Below, piece after piece: positions 11,333-24,130 of a stretch of 64,000 bases of DNA (position 1 is the first letter of the stretch; every line of letters starts with the position of its first letter). The notes beneath the pieces are model-generated. The model was not told the DNA's origin. It did not search any database and saw only the letters and a program-made list of their open reading frames with translations. The stretch lies in contig NC_079378.1 of NCBI RefSeq assembly GCF_021018895.1, positions 9,793,501 to 9,857,500 on the forward strand, given 5' to 3'. This DNA comes from Seriola aureovittata. Lineage: Eukaryota; Chordata; Actinopteri; Carangiformes; Carangidae. A program made the translations under genes and the position numbers.

Positions 11333-14300
11333 CATTTATGTTTGCACAGATGCATCTACGTGTGCAATTACGTGTGTGCAGAGGGTCAGTCGGTTATGAA
11401 GGGCCCCAGTAGAGTTGATATTCAATTACATGATGGAGTATTTGTGAGGCGAGACCGATGGCGCTGTAAAACCGCTGCATGCTCTGAAGGTACGCGCCAT
11501 GGTTAATTTAGCTTCCGTAATGAGACGGCCTAGAGGAGGAGGAGACTGTGGGGGTAGTGCATCACAGAGGGATGAAGCAGTGTGGTATTGCAGATGTGAC
11601 TTAAACACATGGACAATGAAGTGAAACAAAGGAAACACTTTGATTTACAGCCTTTACAGCATACTGAATGTGTTTTAAATAAACATGTTTTAGGATTAAA
11701 AATGTTTGAGAAGAAAATTTAATTCTAGAGAGTTAGAAAAATAAGACAAAAAATATGCAGAGGAGCAGAAAGAAAAGGATGAAAGAGGTGAGGGTGAGGT
11801 CAGTTTAAATAGATGAGAAGAAGAGGCTGCAAGTGCCGCGACTGCCTGCTCTTACGCCCTTCTATTAGAGGTTGGAACAGATCAGTCCTTAAGGAATTAA
11901 GCCATTTGTAAAATACATGCGCGCACCCAGAACCTGTGAAGTAGCAGTATTGATCGCAATAAGCCACTCCTACTCTCTCCATTGAATATGTGTCTTTTCT
12001 AGGTTCATTGGTTTCTGATGCAGAGAGCAGAAGGGAGGCTCGTTACATTGTGCTGATTGAATACATGAGAAATTCATTAACAGTTAAATAATTCTGAAGA
12101 CAATGGATCCGTAATTAGGCTCTTAGAGAAAGAGAGACCCCCCCCTCCCCTGTAGGCTTACATAAAGTTAATCCCTCCTTTCTATACTGTGTTCTACATA
12201 GGAAATTGTCTTGTGAGCTCAAAAGTTTTTAGTGATCACACAACAATGATTGCGCAACAAAAATGCTCAAAAATGTGATTATCTCTATATATATTTTTTA
12301 AGTAATATCCTCAATATTTTACTTATGTTCGATTACCATGAATTAACAAAATCTTAAAAGAATAAGATTTTCTCGGCTCCCAAACTCCTTCAATACCAAT
12401 TAAAGAGTGAGCTGGATACTTTTGGAAAACTGGCATATTTAAAGCAATATGTTAGTGCAGCAGTCCTGGCAAAATTTACATCCATCAATGAAAGTCTGTA
12501 CTTTACCTTAAAGCTATGAGTAGACTAAACCCATAATGCTGGAACCATCCAGAAAGGGAGCGGATAGGCCTCTAGACTTTCTGCAGGCACTGCAAACCTC
12601 CTCTGAATGTCACAGAGGATTTGGAGAAGAGCCATATTTTCTCTGCCAAAATGAGAGCTGCCGTTTCTATGAGAGATAGAGAAACAAAGTTGTGTTGTTC
12701 CCGATGGCACTCATCAATCTGAATATAACAGTGACTTGTTTCATATGGGTAATTCTCCCCGACTATTACTCTCTCTCTACACCACCACTAGCTTCAGGGC
12801 AGCAGGTTAGCTACCTATCTACATAACAACAATGGCCCAATTACCTGAGTCTCACACACACACACACACACACGTGCACACACACTATGCAAACATGCAC
12901 ACTCTAATGGATTCATGTGTAAACAAATGTACTGTAAACTTCCAGACATGTAAATTCAAACACAATTAATGTTACACACAAATACACAGATTTCTAGGCC
13001 TGAACATATAAGATTATTTTAGCCATATATTTCTACAGTTCTTTTTTTCCAGGGATATTTACTACCAGAAGAATGTCCAAGTATGCAGACAGTCTGTCTT
13101 ATCTCAGTATCCATGATAGGTACTCAGATTAATCTTTGTCCCAGCAGGATTCCTGTTTCTCTTAGATTTCATCTCAACATTTCTCCTTATCTCAAATAAA
13201 GTAAAGCTGAATCTCTTTCTTAGCTTTTGACATTATTAGTAAGCATAAACACCTTTTTAAATTGAGCAAATCTTGACTTAAAGTGTGCCTGTTTTCCTGC
13301 TGTGTATTAAAAAAATATAAAATTTTATCCAGTGAGTGTGTTATGATTCCCTAAATCTAACCAAGTAGTTCCTCAATACAATCATTTCTTAGTTATTCTT
13401 TTTTTTTTTTTTTTTAAATTCAAACCATAATTTTTTCCTTACTTTAGCCAAGTATTTTTATTATACTCTCATGCCTAAACCAAACTTGTAGTTTGGTTTG
13501 TGGTGGCAGTTAATAAAACGGTGATATGAAGGATTTTTATATCTGTCATATAATGGCTTTGAAGGCACTGACAAATGATGCTGGAGCTTGACTCTGTAAC
13601 CCTGCCATGGCTGGTAAAAATCATGTGATGTCTGTGGACTACTAAACATTATTTAATGAATTATGTCAATAATGAATTTTTTCAGTGGAGCTGTTTGTCA
13701 TTTGTACTGATGGTTCAAAGGGGGGCGTTTATTGTTAATTTTAGAGTTCACTAACAGGCGTTTTACCTCTGATACCCTTGACACTTTACAACCCTCTACA
13801 GCTGTCGTGTGGTGCACGACTTCATAAAGTCCAGGTCAGCAAGTCAAGAAAGTGGCGTTTGTGAGTGCACCCAAAAAGTGCAAGGACCATAGTTGTGCCC
13901 GCCCCCTCTCCTTTTCATCTCCACTGGAAAGTAGAACTGGAGGTTATGCAGTTGGACAACTAATAATTGCTGCTGTTCCCTTTTGGTTATCTTGAGAGAA
14001 TAATTGTTTGTGTGATCAAAAGAGAGATTTGGGGATACATCTTTATCTCCCCCGGCAACAATGCAGACATTACACCAGCCTTCTCCCTCTCGTTCTCCCT
14101 CAGACATTGTCTCATACCAGAGGCTACAGTATGAAAGCTTTTGGATTGACAGAATGTTGGCTGGCCCCACAGACACAGTTATCTCATGGTTGACTGAGCC
14201 CGGTGTGTGTAATCAATGAGTCTAATTAGTAGGTTGTTTACCAAACTGCTGATATGCATTGGCCTTTTCACATTGTTTTTCTGGGGCAGGGCAGACCCAT

Positions 14301-14870
14301 ATGGGGATACAGACTGCATAATCTCACCTCGAAAAGAAGCATGCAGGCACAGCTAGCATTGTGCATACAGTGCACACACACAATACACACACATTTTCAT
14401 TAACACCTACCAACACCAATCAGACATAAATCTGATCTCTTTGAAGTTAGAATGTGGCCACAAAACTGACATTTTTGTTCCATCTGGCTGAGTCTGTAGA
14501 GACTAGTGGTTGAATAATCTGTCCCGGGAGTGATGAATATGGTCACAACTTCAAACACACTCTTACAGCCCATTTCTCAGAATTATCTCTTTTTGAAAAA
14601 TACACTCAATTTTAACATTTAAAACTCCACCTAGCACTCACTTTAGATCATATACACACTCACATAAACTGAGGCTAAGGAAGGCTCTGATTGAGATAGT
14701 CTTGACCTGTGACTTGATAGAATGAATTGCATTAATACTTTGCTAAAGTTCTATAATACATAGTCCTAGTTATTAAGAAACTGTTTTAATAGAATGTCCT
14801 GCGTTTGCTTTCGAAGTGTAAAGACCAATGTATGATATCCATAATTGTGTTATTTCTGTCGTATTTGTGC
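11333..14870. other. Non-coding stretch, no gene recognised
   Basis: 11430-11545 has balanced composition and words such as GCCATGGTTAATTTAGCTTC that look like conserved non-coding DNA. 12853-12885 is a short (CA)n and 13399-13415 a T run. No coding frame has recognisable content. Confidence 0.5.
12853..12885 (+). repeat. (CA)n microsatellite, interrupted
   Basis: About ten CA units, one GTG interruption, then four more units. Confidence 0.9.
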
Positions 14871-14874
14871 AGTC

Positions 14875-14975
14875 CCAGCGGCTTACAGTGTCACCCCGCA
14901 TCATGAGGATCCTGGGTTCAATCGCTACCCAGCTTTTTGAGGTTCATGTAGCTTTGCTCCAGTTTGTTCATGCAT
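14875..14975 (+). repeat. Degenerate tRNA-like repeat fragment
   Basis: GTGTCACCCCGCATCATGAG then GATCCTGGGTTCAATCGC, followed by a GAGGTTCATGTAGC-like stretch, matches in order a very common teleost repeat whose box-B-like core is GTCCTGGGTTCGAATCC. Many substitutions and no clear ends, so the call is tentative. Confidence 0.3.
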
Positions 14976-16063
14976 TGCTCACCCAAAATCACACCTCTGG
15001 GTCCAAGTGTAGCTGAGTGTACCGATATTGATGTTGCAGTGCATTCAGTTTTGTCTTCTTTGATCATGGTTGCAAAGTCTGTCTGCAAGGTTCAGTTATG
15101 AAAGCAGTGATTGGCAGAAGGGAGAAACGAGAGATGGAGGGAGAAATCAATGAAATAGACTCAGAACAGATCCTGACTGCATGCACTTAATGTGGATTTA
15201 TTTAACAAGGGAACAGAGAAAAAAAGGAGTCAGAAGAGAGAAGGGTGAAGGAGGCAAACGCCAATTCCTCTGGGTTTGAACAAAAGCCTACACTCGTTTT
15301 CATCATGGTGGAAGCTGGAGGTAAGGGTAAGTAAGTGAGAGGAGCAGTGAAGTCTTTCTGTACAAGTATGTGTGTGTCCAGAGAGGAATGTTATGGTTGA
15401 CCAGGCAGACATTGTGTGGGCTGACACAGTGGGCAGGGAGGGCGCCAGAGCTGGAGAACACATTTAGTCTCAGAAGGCTGCCCTTGTCTCAACCTGCTGC
15501 TCAACTACTCTGAAGATACTAGCCTTTGATTCTTTCTCTTCTTACCTCTTTTCTTTCTTCTCTCTCCTTTCTTTCTCTTCCTTTAGCTCAAACAACTTTC
15601 TTTCTTATTCCTCCATCTTTCTGTGTAATTTTCTGGATTTGTTTTGATCTAACATCACACCTTATCCTTCTCCTCTATTCCTCAGTCTGTCTTCTTTACT
15701 TATTCTCTCTCATGCAAGCTTTATATCCATCTCAATCTGTCTTTTTTTGCCCTTTCGCTGTAATTAAATCTACTTTAATTCAAAAGTTCGTTTGGCTAAG
15801 CTAAAACCACAACTACACCCAGATTTAACCGGAAGAAGATTTATATGTGCTTACTGTGTGACTACGACTACTGTGTGGCAAGCATGTCCGCATGGTTATT
15901 ATGGTGTTTCTACGTGGCTGTTCCTCAAATCAGTCATTACTTGCTAGTACAAAACTAGGTGGTTGCGTGGTATTTTCTATGGTCCTTTGTGACTTCGCTA
16001 GCTGCTAGGTGCAAGAGTGAAGGAGATTGTTGCTGTTGTGATTCTGGTTGGGTTGTATTGGTG
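14976..16063. other. Non-coding stretch with a polypyrimidine block
   Basis: 15526-15720 is strongly pyrimidine-rich (CTTTCTTCTCTC-type). Part of it ends in CCTTTAG and would serve as a splice acceptor (near 15585), but the sequence after it is not recognisably coding. Otherwise I see nothing. Confidence 0.55.
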
Positions 16064-16494
16064 TATAATGCAGCTGTATTCAAAATTTTAGGCAACCCTT
16101 GGGCAAATTACATATTTTGTTGGTTTTTGACGTGAGAAGAAGAAAATACAAGCCATTAATACACTCTTGCTTTTTATTTCAAGATCTGCATTCCTCTGTG
16201 CATCAATACTGGACAGTGTAATCCCAGATCACCCCTCCTATACCAGCCAAGCCTTACTGCAGGTCCTTTGCAATCATGTGGGTGTTTTGCTTTACCTCTT
16301 TGCCCAGAAGCTGGGTAGTTTTATTTGATGGGGTTATTCGTCTCCCAGATCTTGTCTTGATTAAGGCCTAACATGTAACAATTTTCTCAGTTTTTTACAA
16401 GTAGAAAAGTGCCCAAAAAATGATGGTACTGTGTGATGGATAAGAATGTAAACATCCAAAGCGCCTAAAAGTTTTGCACAGTACTGTGTACTGT
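16064..16494. mobile_element. Tc1/mariner-like miniature element
   Basis: The right end reads GCGCCTAAAAGTTTTGCACA then GTACTGT. Its reverse complement, TACTGTGCAAAACTTTTAGG, is a terminus I recall from non-autonomous Tc1-like elements of fishes. The left end (AGCTGTATTCAAAATTTTAG, 16072-16091) pairs with it at about three positions in four. The ~430-bp interior has no transposase frame. TA target dinucleotides are plausible at both edges but the exact boundary is not clear. Confidence 0.5.
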
Positions 16495-19400
16495 GCTATA
16501 TGAATTCTGTTTAACTTACATTACATGACCACTTACGAAAGGCAAAGCTTTATCATCATTGTCAAAGATAATTATCATTATGATCAGTATTAATTCCTTT
16601 TTCTTCTCACATCTACAGTGCTATGAATTTTGGGTAACGCCCAAAGTCAAGTCCTGTAAATCTTTACCCAAAGAGGGCAGTACGTGTGAGAATTTGACAG
16701 CCATCACCACTCCAGACTTCCAAGTGTGAGGAGGTCCATTTTTTATCTTCTGGTTATTTAGTTATTTGCCTGTGTTGATAGTATTCAGAAACATGCTGTT
16801 TGGCTTTTGTAATGCTGGACCGTCAACATTCACGGCAATGAAGTGTGTATAATTTGAGAATGAGAAAACACAGAGATGCTTTCAATGTTGAGCACCATGT
16901 TTGCAGCTGAGCAAACAGAATTAGTATAGACGTAATTGAATAATCACCTACTTACTATTAGTGGCAGTAGAAGTGGTCACAGAGGGGGAGCTAGGTCTGC
17001 CGGTATATTTAGAGCTCCAGCTGAGTTTCTGTCTGTGTGTCTTAATTAAAACTGCTGAGTCACATTTGGTGGCTTGATTTTAGTTCTGAATGCAAGAAAT
17101 GCAGTCATGTCTTGAAAAATATAGCTTGTAAACCCTAGGTAATTTTTTTTTTTAAACATTTAGACATTTTTTGTCTATGTTTTCACTGTTACAGCATTCA
17201 ATGTCCACTGCATGATGCTACAGTAAATGTCAGTTCCAATGGGAGCGAATGGTAAACACAGGGTCAGTTCTTTCCCACATTTGTTGTATCTAGCCATACA
17301 GCTTTGAGACTACTGTCACCACCCTGCTACACTGGAGGTCAATTGAATTTCACCTGCTCTGGGAATTTAAAAATGACATGTGAAAGTGATGTCAAAGGAA
17401 TTGCCCAACAAAAGAGTGGCACAATAATTAATATAAAAGAAGAATAAGTCAGATTTTTTTTAAATAAAACACACTATTCAGTTAAGCCTAATATATGCAT
17501 TTCCAGTATTAATGTCCAAATGTGAAATCAAAGTAGGTTAATTAGCATTTTAATGCTCATGGCACATGCACATTGTTTTTTCTTTCTCTCACATACTGTA
17601 TCTTTTTATCTTGGCAAAAGTAAATGATGCGGCGTAATCCAGCCTCTCTCTGTAGGTGTAGTGTTGTGTTGCTGCTGGGGGGCTCACACTGACTTACTGG
17701 TCCACTCTGATGCTCTTTGGCTATGGGAGGAAAATGCTAATGAACAGTACAGCGTAGCAAGTGCTCCTCCTCTCTCTGCAGAAATGATGTGATGTTATTT
17801 ACCGCCAGAAGAGTGGATAATGGAATTTCTCTTCCTCACTGATCTCTCTCTCTGTTTCTCTTCTCCTGCCTCCTCCTTCTCCTCATCATCATCCTTCTCC
17901 TCTTCTTTCCCTCCCTCTTTCCTTTATTTCTGTTTGCGCGCATATGGTTTTGAGGATGTTTATTAGCTATCAAGTCAAATTCATATATATTTCCTGCTTC
18001 ATAACAGGCACAGCAGACAATTCATTTGAGAGAATATAAATATATGAGAATATGAAAATGAGATGAGGCAGAGGGAGTGAATGGGGTCTGTCTGTCAAAG
18101 GAAGATGTTGAATTCCTGTGGTTGCTGCATTGAGAGGAAATTTGCAAGTAATTTCCATCATGGTTGATGGTGGGTTACAGATTCGGAACAGACCTGAATT
18201 ATAGAGTGTGAATGGCATTTATATGCTATGGCATGCTTTTGTTTGTAAAAGCAGAGAGTGCAAAAAGAGGGTTGCTTTATTCTGTAAAATCTGTTCCTCC
18301 TGCACAATAGTTTTAACTGATTGAGTGTCATGCAAAATTTAGCCCAACCAAAAAGTGCAATCTTTTAGCTATAAAGCTTTTCAACATGTGACATTGGATT
18401 GATTTCCCCCTTTGAATGCAGACTAAAAGTATTAATATGTCATTCTCTAGCTGGTGGCTTAAAATCCTTTTAACTGATATCTATTTACTCAACACATACT
18501 GTACAGTAGAGTACAAGCATATGATGTGTGAATGAGAAATGGATTTCTTGGGGGGGTACAACAGCATTAATCCCTGGCTATTGACTGCAGAAGCAGTTCA
18601 AGTATCTGCAATGACATATCACACACCAATCAACCATCTAATGTAGAGAGCAACCAGCAGCAGCAGAGCGTGTGAAGCATGAATTAAAGAACTTTGAAAT
18701 TTGCTCTGCAGGTCCTCACTGAGGGAGAGAAGTGGAAAAGCCGTCATGTAATTAGTCCATTTGAAGAGAATGATAATGAATGGGATTGTCATGTAGGCTG
18801 CTCATTTGGGCCCAATAATGGATCATATAATTAGCAGAGGGGCAGAAACATTGCTTTTTTTTTCTTCCCCCCACTGTAATTAATCTTTGTGGATACTCTG
18901 TGCAACCAAAAGACCTTAAACCTCATGGACTGGAACTCATGTCTGGCATTTACAATAAGGACTGTGGAAATACATTTCCAGTAATAGATTACAAAGAGTC
19001 TCACAGAAACAGCGTATATTGCTTCACTACGTAGTTTCTTTAGCATTTATAGAAAACTTGTACTCATAGGAGTGACCCCAAATCTAAAATATTTGACATT
19101 TCAATCTATCTCATGAGGATCTCATGTAATTTAGAAATAAAAGCCCCATAACTGTTTCACATTGATCTTTTGCAGATGATTTCTCTTAATGGTTTCTCTT
19201 GGTAGTTGCTGAGTTTAAGTGGAACCTTTACTTCACAGATTTACAGTATGAAATATTTGTGTGGGTAAAAGAACATGACCTCTGCAGTTTTGACAAACTA
19301 CATAATATCCCGAGGTACTTGTCCAGTAGGAACAGGGATATAGATTGAATATTAAACAACAAGCAAGCGCTCTTTGAGAATACAAATCTAGAGGGGAACT

Positions 19401-19849
19401 CAACAGTTCAGTTTAACACTCTAATGGTTTCCATAAATATGCAGAAGACAGACAAATGTGGTTTACCATATAAGGAAATCTGACAAAGATTTTTAGAATG
19501 TGGGCCCACATTTTAATTTTCAACACAGTAATGCAGGCAGGGTTTGTAGTTTTATGAGGCTGTATTGAAGACTGAGAAAAGTGGAGGAGCTGTAGCATAA
19601 TGGGAGATCACAAGTCATTAGAGTAAGATGGGCTGCAGACTTCCAACAGACTGCTTCAGATGGCTGGAGGAGCTGACTGGGGAATGGTAAACAAGAGGCC
19701 GGGGCACAGGAGGAGGCTGGCAGGTGACTGCAGACTGTATGAAACTGAATGACTAAGCTGGGATATTTACACAATTGAGAAGCTGACATGTCAACAGAAT
19801 TACTCGCAGGAAAATCTTACCTTTGGTCTGCAAAAACATATGAGGGTGG
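16495..19849. other. Non-coding stretch, several conserved-looking blocks
   Basis: No gene is recognisable. 17827-17925 is pyrimidine-rich. 18720-18845 carries two TAATTAG homeodomain-type words (18749-18755 and 18828-18834) and CCAAT in a smooth-composition block typical of conserved non-coding elements. 17200-17390 is similar. All are candidates only. Confidence 0.5.
17827..17925 (+). repeat. Polypyrimidine tract (CT-rich)
   Basis: About 100 bp almost wholly C and T with CTCCT and TCATCATCAT words; simple-sequence DNA. No coding exon is evident downstream. Confidence 0.7.
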
Positions 19850-19943
19850 TTGGAGACGATGTCTTAAATAGGAGGAACAATGACAAGTATCTGGAGAGTA
19901 ATCGGGGAGATGTGGAGCAGCTGAGACTGAGGCAATTCACTGT
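19850..19943 (+). repeat. Copy 1 of a duplicated segment
   Basis: The part from TGGAGACGATGTCTTAAATA to GCAATTCACTGT matches, with gaps, a segment at 21499-21562. The last 31 bases of the second copy (from GAGATGTGGAGCAGCTGAG) are all present here, interrupted by a 6-bp insertion (ACTGAG). The orientation is the same. It is either an old local duplication or two copies of a low-copy dispersed repeat. Confidence 0.65.
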
Positions 19944-20462
19944 GGGGGGGGAGAATTAGTATTCACAGCAGAGGGCCTCATCATGACATAATTGAGATTA
20001 TATCATACAGGATGAAAAGTTTTCATCCAAGAAGCTTCCACCGCAGACCCCCCACAGTTCATTAGTTTCTTTGTGACTGTACAGCTTTTTAACTCGGCAA
20101 AAGAAGAGCCTGTTCTTCCACTCGACACATACTGTACATCATCTGGTTGAGCTGTCTGCTGAAACACCGTCTAGCCGGAGGCAAAGTTGGCTGGCATCTG
20201 ACGGAGCCAAAACAGATGCTGAAGCAGCAGATGACGAACCTATTTAAATTTGCTCATAAACAAAAAAGCAAGGCTAATGTTCAGTTTTCCTGAATGTGTC
20301 TCATGCATTGCACATCTAGTTTCACTGTTTGTGTTAATTACTGCTCTCTGCAGTTGTCGCTGTTGATGTAGTTGGCCACTGGCTTAACGTTGATAGCCAG
20401 AACCTGGCTCACTGCAGGCCGCTCACAGCAAGGGAACATCCTTAATTAAAATGAGGTTTTTA

Positions 20463-20530
20463 TATATATGTGTATGTATGTATGTATGTATGTGTATAGA
20501 AATACCAGTACGTACGTACGTACGTACGTA

Positions 20531-20595
<65 letters not shown>
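20463..20595 (+). repeat. Compound microsatellite TATG / GTAC / CA
   Basis: In order: TA and TATG units (about 20463-20496), a 12-bp spacer, seven perfect GTAC units (20508-20535), then about thirty CA units to 20595. The GTAC block is fully self-complementary and carries six CpG in 28 bp, unusual in this CpG-poor window. Confidence 0.95.
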
Positions 20596-20597
<2 letters not shown>

Positions 20598-21498
20598 CAC
20601 CACACGCATACAGACATCGCAGCATCAGCTAGCACAGATGTCGATGCTTTTATTTTGGGGAGGGGGACTTTTTGCTGATATTGTGGCAGCACAAGCAGTT
20701 AAAACAAATGGACTTAGCTTTGCATACATATAGAGATCATTTACATATCTAATGTGTATTTATATAGTGAAGTGGAGAGAGAGAGAGAAGCTCCCAAACA
20801 CGTACCGTCTTCTCTCTGTTTTTGATGCATTCAGTTTTTCATCCTGCTGCTCACACAACCATTTCCCATGCCACTTTTATAGAGGCATCTTTCTTATTTC
20901 AGAGCTGCAATGATTTAAGAATTATTGCAGCGATACTGCAGAATAAGAAACCAAATAGAGCTGCTGTCTGTAGAGGGGGAGATGCATCCATCACTGTGAG
21001 ATCAGAATAAAGGGCAGCAATGGGAGTAATTATCTGTGGTAAAAACAATGGCGTGTGACTCTGTAGAAGAACCTTATAGCCAAAAACACTGTGAGCTTAA
21101 TGACTTCTTTATCAACTGCATTTAGACTTGAATAAGTTGTGGGCAGTGTTAGGGAAACTTTTATAAAAAAAGTCTCCAAAAGTAAACCTGACTTTGCTGA
21201 ACATGGTTTTATTAGCTGCATTTGTTTTCTATGAAAACGTACTTGAAAAATCTTAATCATAATTGCAGTGTGTCGTCACAGTAGTGAAAAGCAGCAGTGA
21301 CTAGGATGTTAAAACTTGAATTTTATTTGAAGTAAACAGTAAGGCGCTATTTCTGCTGAACAGTGAAGTATGGTTTCGTTGAACGATGTGTAGGGAGTGA
21401 CAAATATATTGTGTTGGTATTGTCCATCATTTCTACATTCTTCACACCTTTCAAGTCAGATAAAAAGCTTTCTGGGCTTAAACACAGAGTAAATGACC
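20596..21498. other. Non-coding stretch, no gene recognised
   Basis: A short GA repeat (about 20774-20788) is present. No recognisable coding or mobile sequence. Confidence 0.55.
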
Positions 21499-21562
21499 TG
21501 GAGATGATGCTGTAAATACTCTGGAACAAATGAGATGTGGAGCAGCTGAGGCAATTCACTGT
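21499..21562 (+). repeat. Copy 2 of a duplicated segment
   Basis: See the copy at 19850-19943. This copy reads TGGAGATGATGCTGTAAATA and then GAGATGTGGAGCAGCTGAGG with CAATTCACTGT. Compared with copy 1 it lacks a central ~18-bp block and the 6-bp ACTGAG insertion. Confidence 0.65.
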
Positions 21563-21941
21563 AAATGACCCCAGTTAGTTTCTTGTGGAAGAAACACGGT
21601 GAAAGGAAAGTCAATATTAAGTATAATGTAAATACGGGAACTACCTCAAACAAAATTGTTGGCAGTTGCAGAGAATTGATGAACTGAATAAACTTGGACT
21701 CAAAAGTCTAAACTAAGGGCCTGTGTCAGTTACTTTCATTACCAAATGTTGCTGTGATGTTTTGTTTTTATTTTTTACCTCCAGTATAATTACTCTATAT
21801 GCAGCACAGCTACTTCAGCTGCCACAGAGGGGTTTGTAAGGAGGAGGAGAATTGGCTTGCTGTCAATAGGGTGCATGCTTGTTATTCTTTTGATATGGAT
21901 CTGTTCTTTTTCGATCGTATCAATGTTTCTCTGTAGCACAG

Positions 21942-21942
<1 letters not shown>

Positions 21943-21998
<56 letters not shown>
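21943..21998 (+). repeat. (CA)n microsatellite, 56 bp
   Basis: About 28 uninterrupted CA units. A facing (GT)-rich stretch lies about 120 bp downstream (22120-22160). Confidence 0.97.
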
Positions 21999-22000
<2 letters not shown>

Positions 22001-22119
22001 GAACGTGTGTTGCAAAGAGAGAGAAGGCTCTCTAATGTGAGTGTGACACAGAGAGAGACAGACAGACAGATGAACACTGAAAGGCAAGTAAAAAGTAACG
22101 GGAACAGGCACAGAAGAGG

Positions 22120-22160
22120 CGTGTGTGTGTGTGTGCTTGAGTGTGTGTGTTTGAGTGTGG
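22120..22160 (+). repeat. (GT)-rich stretch
   Basis: GT units interrupted twice by TTGAGT. It is complementary in sense to the (CA)n at 21943-21998. Confidence 0.85.
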
Positions 22161-23865
22161 CAGAAGTATCCCATGCAATTAGGTCATTCTGAATAATTGG
22201 CTGCTGCAAGCTCTCATTAAAAAACATCTCAAGTTTGAGGCCTTTGATCAGCCTACGGAGCAACTGTAAATAGTTCAGTGAACATATAGAAGGCAGGGGG
22301 AAGCAAAGTTCACAATAGACATAATTTCTACTTTGTGGTCCTGAGCTGCGTCATTATTGACTAAACGTTTGGCTTCTTGGTCAGGCTTCGGTGGAGGACA
22401 CGTTTTTCAGAGGAGGAGTTGAGTGCAGCATTACAACCAGTCTCCTCCACTTGCTCCTCTGTGGCTCTGGTCTACCTCTTCATTGTGCAGTTCCTCATTG
22501 ATGGACAGTGGCTCGTGCAGGACTAGTGGCCTACACTTTGACACGTTGTAAAAGAGCTGAAGTAATCCATTGGCTCTGCAAAATACAGTTGTCAACTGCA
22601 ATCGCAGACTGCTACAGTGAAGCCCCCCAGGCAAAGAGAAGAAAACAAACCTGATCTCTGCCAGTGTCTGCTTGAAGTATCCTCTCCACACAGACATCAG
22701 AGACCCTCTGTGACATAGAGGGGACACTGGCAAATAGTATAGACCACTACAGGACGACAACTATACAGACATAGTGTTGGAAATAACCTCCTTTAAAGAT
22801 ACAGAAAAGCTTGTATGAAAACACCGCCAACCTTTTTCTCAAGGCTTCAAGAGTTAACATGGAATTTCTGTGAGCAATTAGCATTTAACATTGCAGTTGA
22901 GATCAATTTCCAAATTGAAAGTTATTGCAAATCTATTTAAAATTTTCCTGCTTCCTCCATGTGGGAGCACAAGAATAATCGTTGCTCAGTTAGCTTGCAG
23001 CCTTCAGTGAAGCTTCACTGTTGATAAACATCATCATGAGAGAGATTTGCCAGCCCTAATTGATTTAATATGCTTGGAAATTAGTCTCATTTACAAGGCA
23101 GAAAATGCAGTCTCACCACCAATATTGTGTGTTGCCGTATCTTGACATCACTCTCACACAGGGGAGGTACAGTGTTGGTAGGAAGATGTTGTTTTTATAT
23201 TAATAGACCAAGACTGACTTCTCTAGAAGCTTAATTAATGGAGGAGGAACATTTGCTTTTCTTAAAAACAAAACTTGCACAAAAAGGAGTTGTGATTGGC
23301 AAATCTTTTTTACTGCCTTGTACTTTTCTTTCTACATGTCCTCTGGTAACTTAAAAAAAACATACTGAACTAAATAAGCAAAACATGATCATACAAAGGT
23401 CATGGATGCACACGTAGCACATGCACCTGCAGCTGCACATGTGAGGATATACCGTGTATTGACACAAGCTGCAGCCAGTCTTATAATTTTCTTATGGCAG
23501 CAGTACCGTCACAAGTTGTGTAATTCCCCGCTTCCTGTTGTCTCTCACAGTGGGCTGCTGTGTATGTCATCAAAACACAGGCAGTATCCTCATTTTTAGA
23601 GAGAGCTCACAGCTATTAGTTCCCTGCAAGTTCTCCTTGGGGGAACCAATTCTTTGAAGACTGAACTAATAAATGAAAGCTGCACCACATCTTCCCCTCC
23701 TCTCTTCCTCTCTTTCTCACTATTTCTCTTTTCTTTCTGCTTCTCCTCAGAGATGCACCCCAGCCCAGAGCCATATATATATAGACAAATGAATACTTTT
23801 GCCAAACACAAAACCCCTCTTCCTAAATAATGTGAATACTCATTAACATATATATAACTATTTAA

Positions 23866-23868
<3 letters not shown>
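22161..23868. other. Non-coding stretch, no gene recognised
   Basis: Nothing recognisable. A 109-codon minus-strand frame at 22431-22760 has no identifiable domain. A pyrimidine-rich patch lies at 23690-23750. Confidence 0.55.

Positions 23869-23906
<38 letters not shown>
23869..23906. repeat. (AT)n microsatellite, 38 bp
   Basis: Alternating A and T, self-complementary, followed by more AT-rich sequence. Confidence 0.95.
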
Positions 23907-23910
<4 letters not shown>

Positions 23911-24130
23911 TTTTTAGATATTTCCTCATTCTGGGCTGTTATTCATTACATATCACCTTTTTTTTCCCAAACTCTTTTTCAATAATTTTATTCATCTGTG
24001 TGGAAAATAAATGATTGAATACTTGTTATTCCCTCTGCATTGCCACTCCCAGTTTTTCTGCCTGCTACTGAAAATGCAGGAGTGAAAAGCACATATATTG
24101 AATGTTTTGTAATGAGATACATTTCTTGTT

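Noticed and set aside
20451..20678. 75-codon frame across the compound microsatellite
   Set aside because: Its residues (YVCMYV, RTYVRTYV, THTHTH) are produced entirely by the repeats.
21790..22263. 157-codon minus-strand frame
   Set aside because: It runs through the (CA)n tract (VCVCVC residues) and has no other content.
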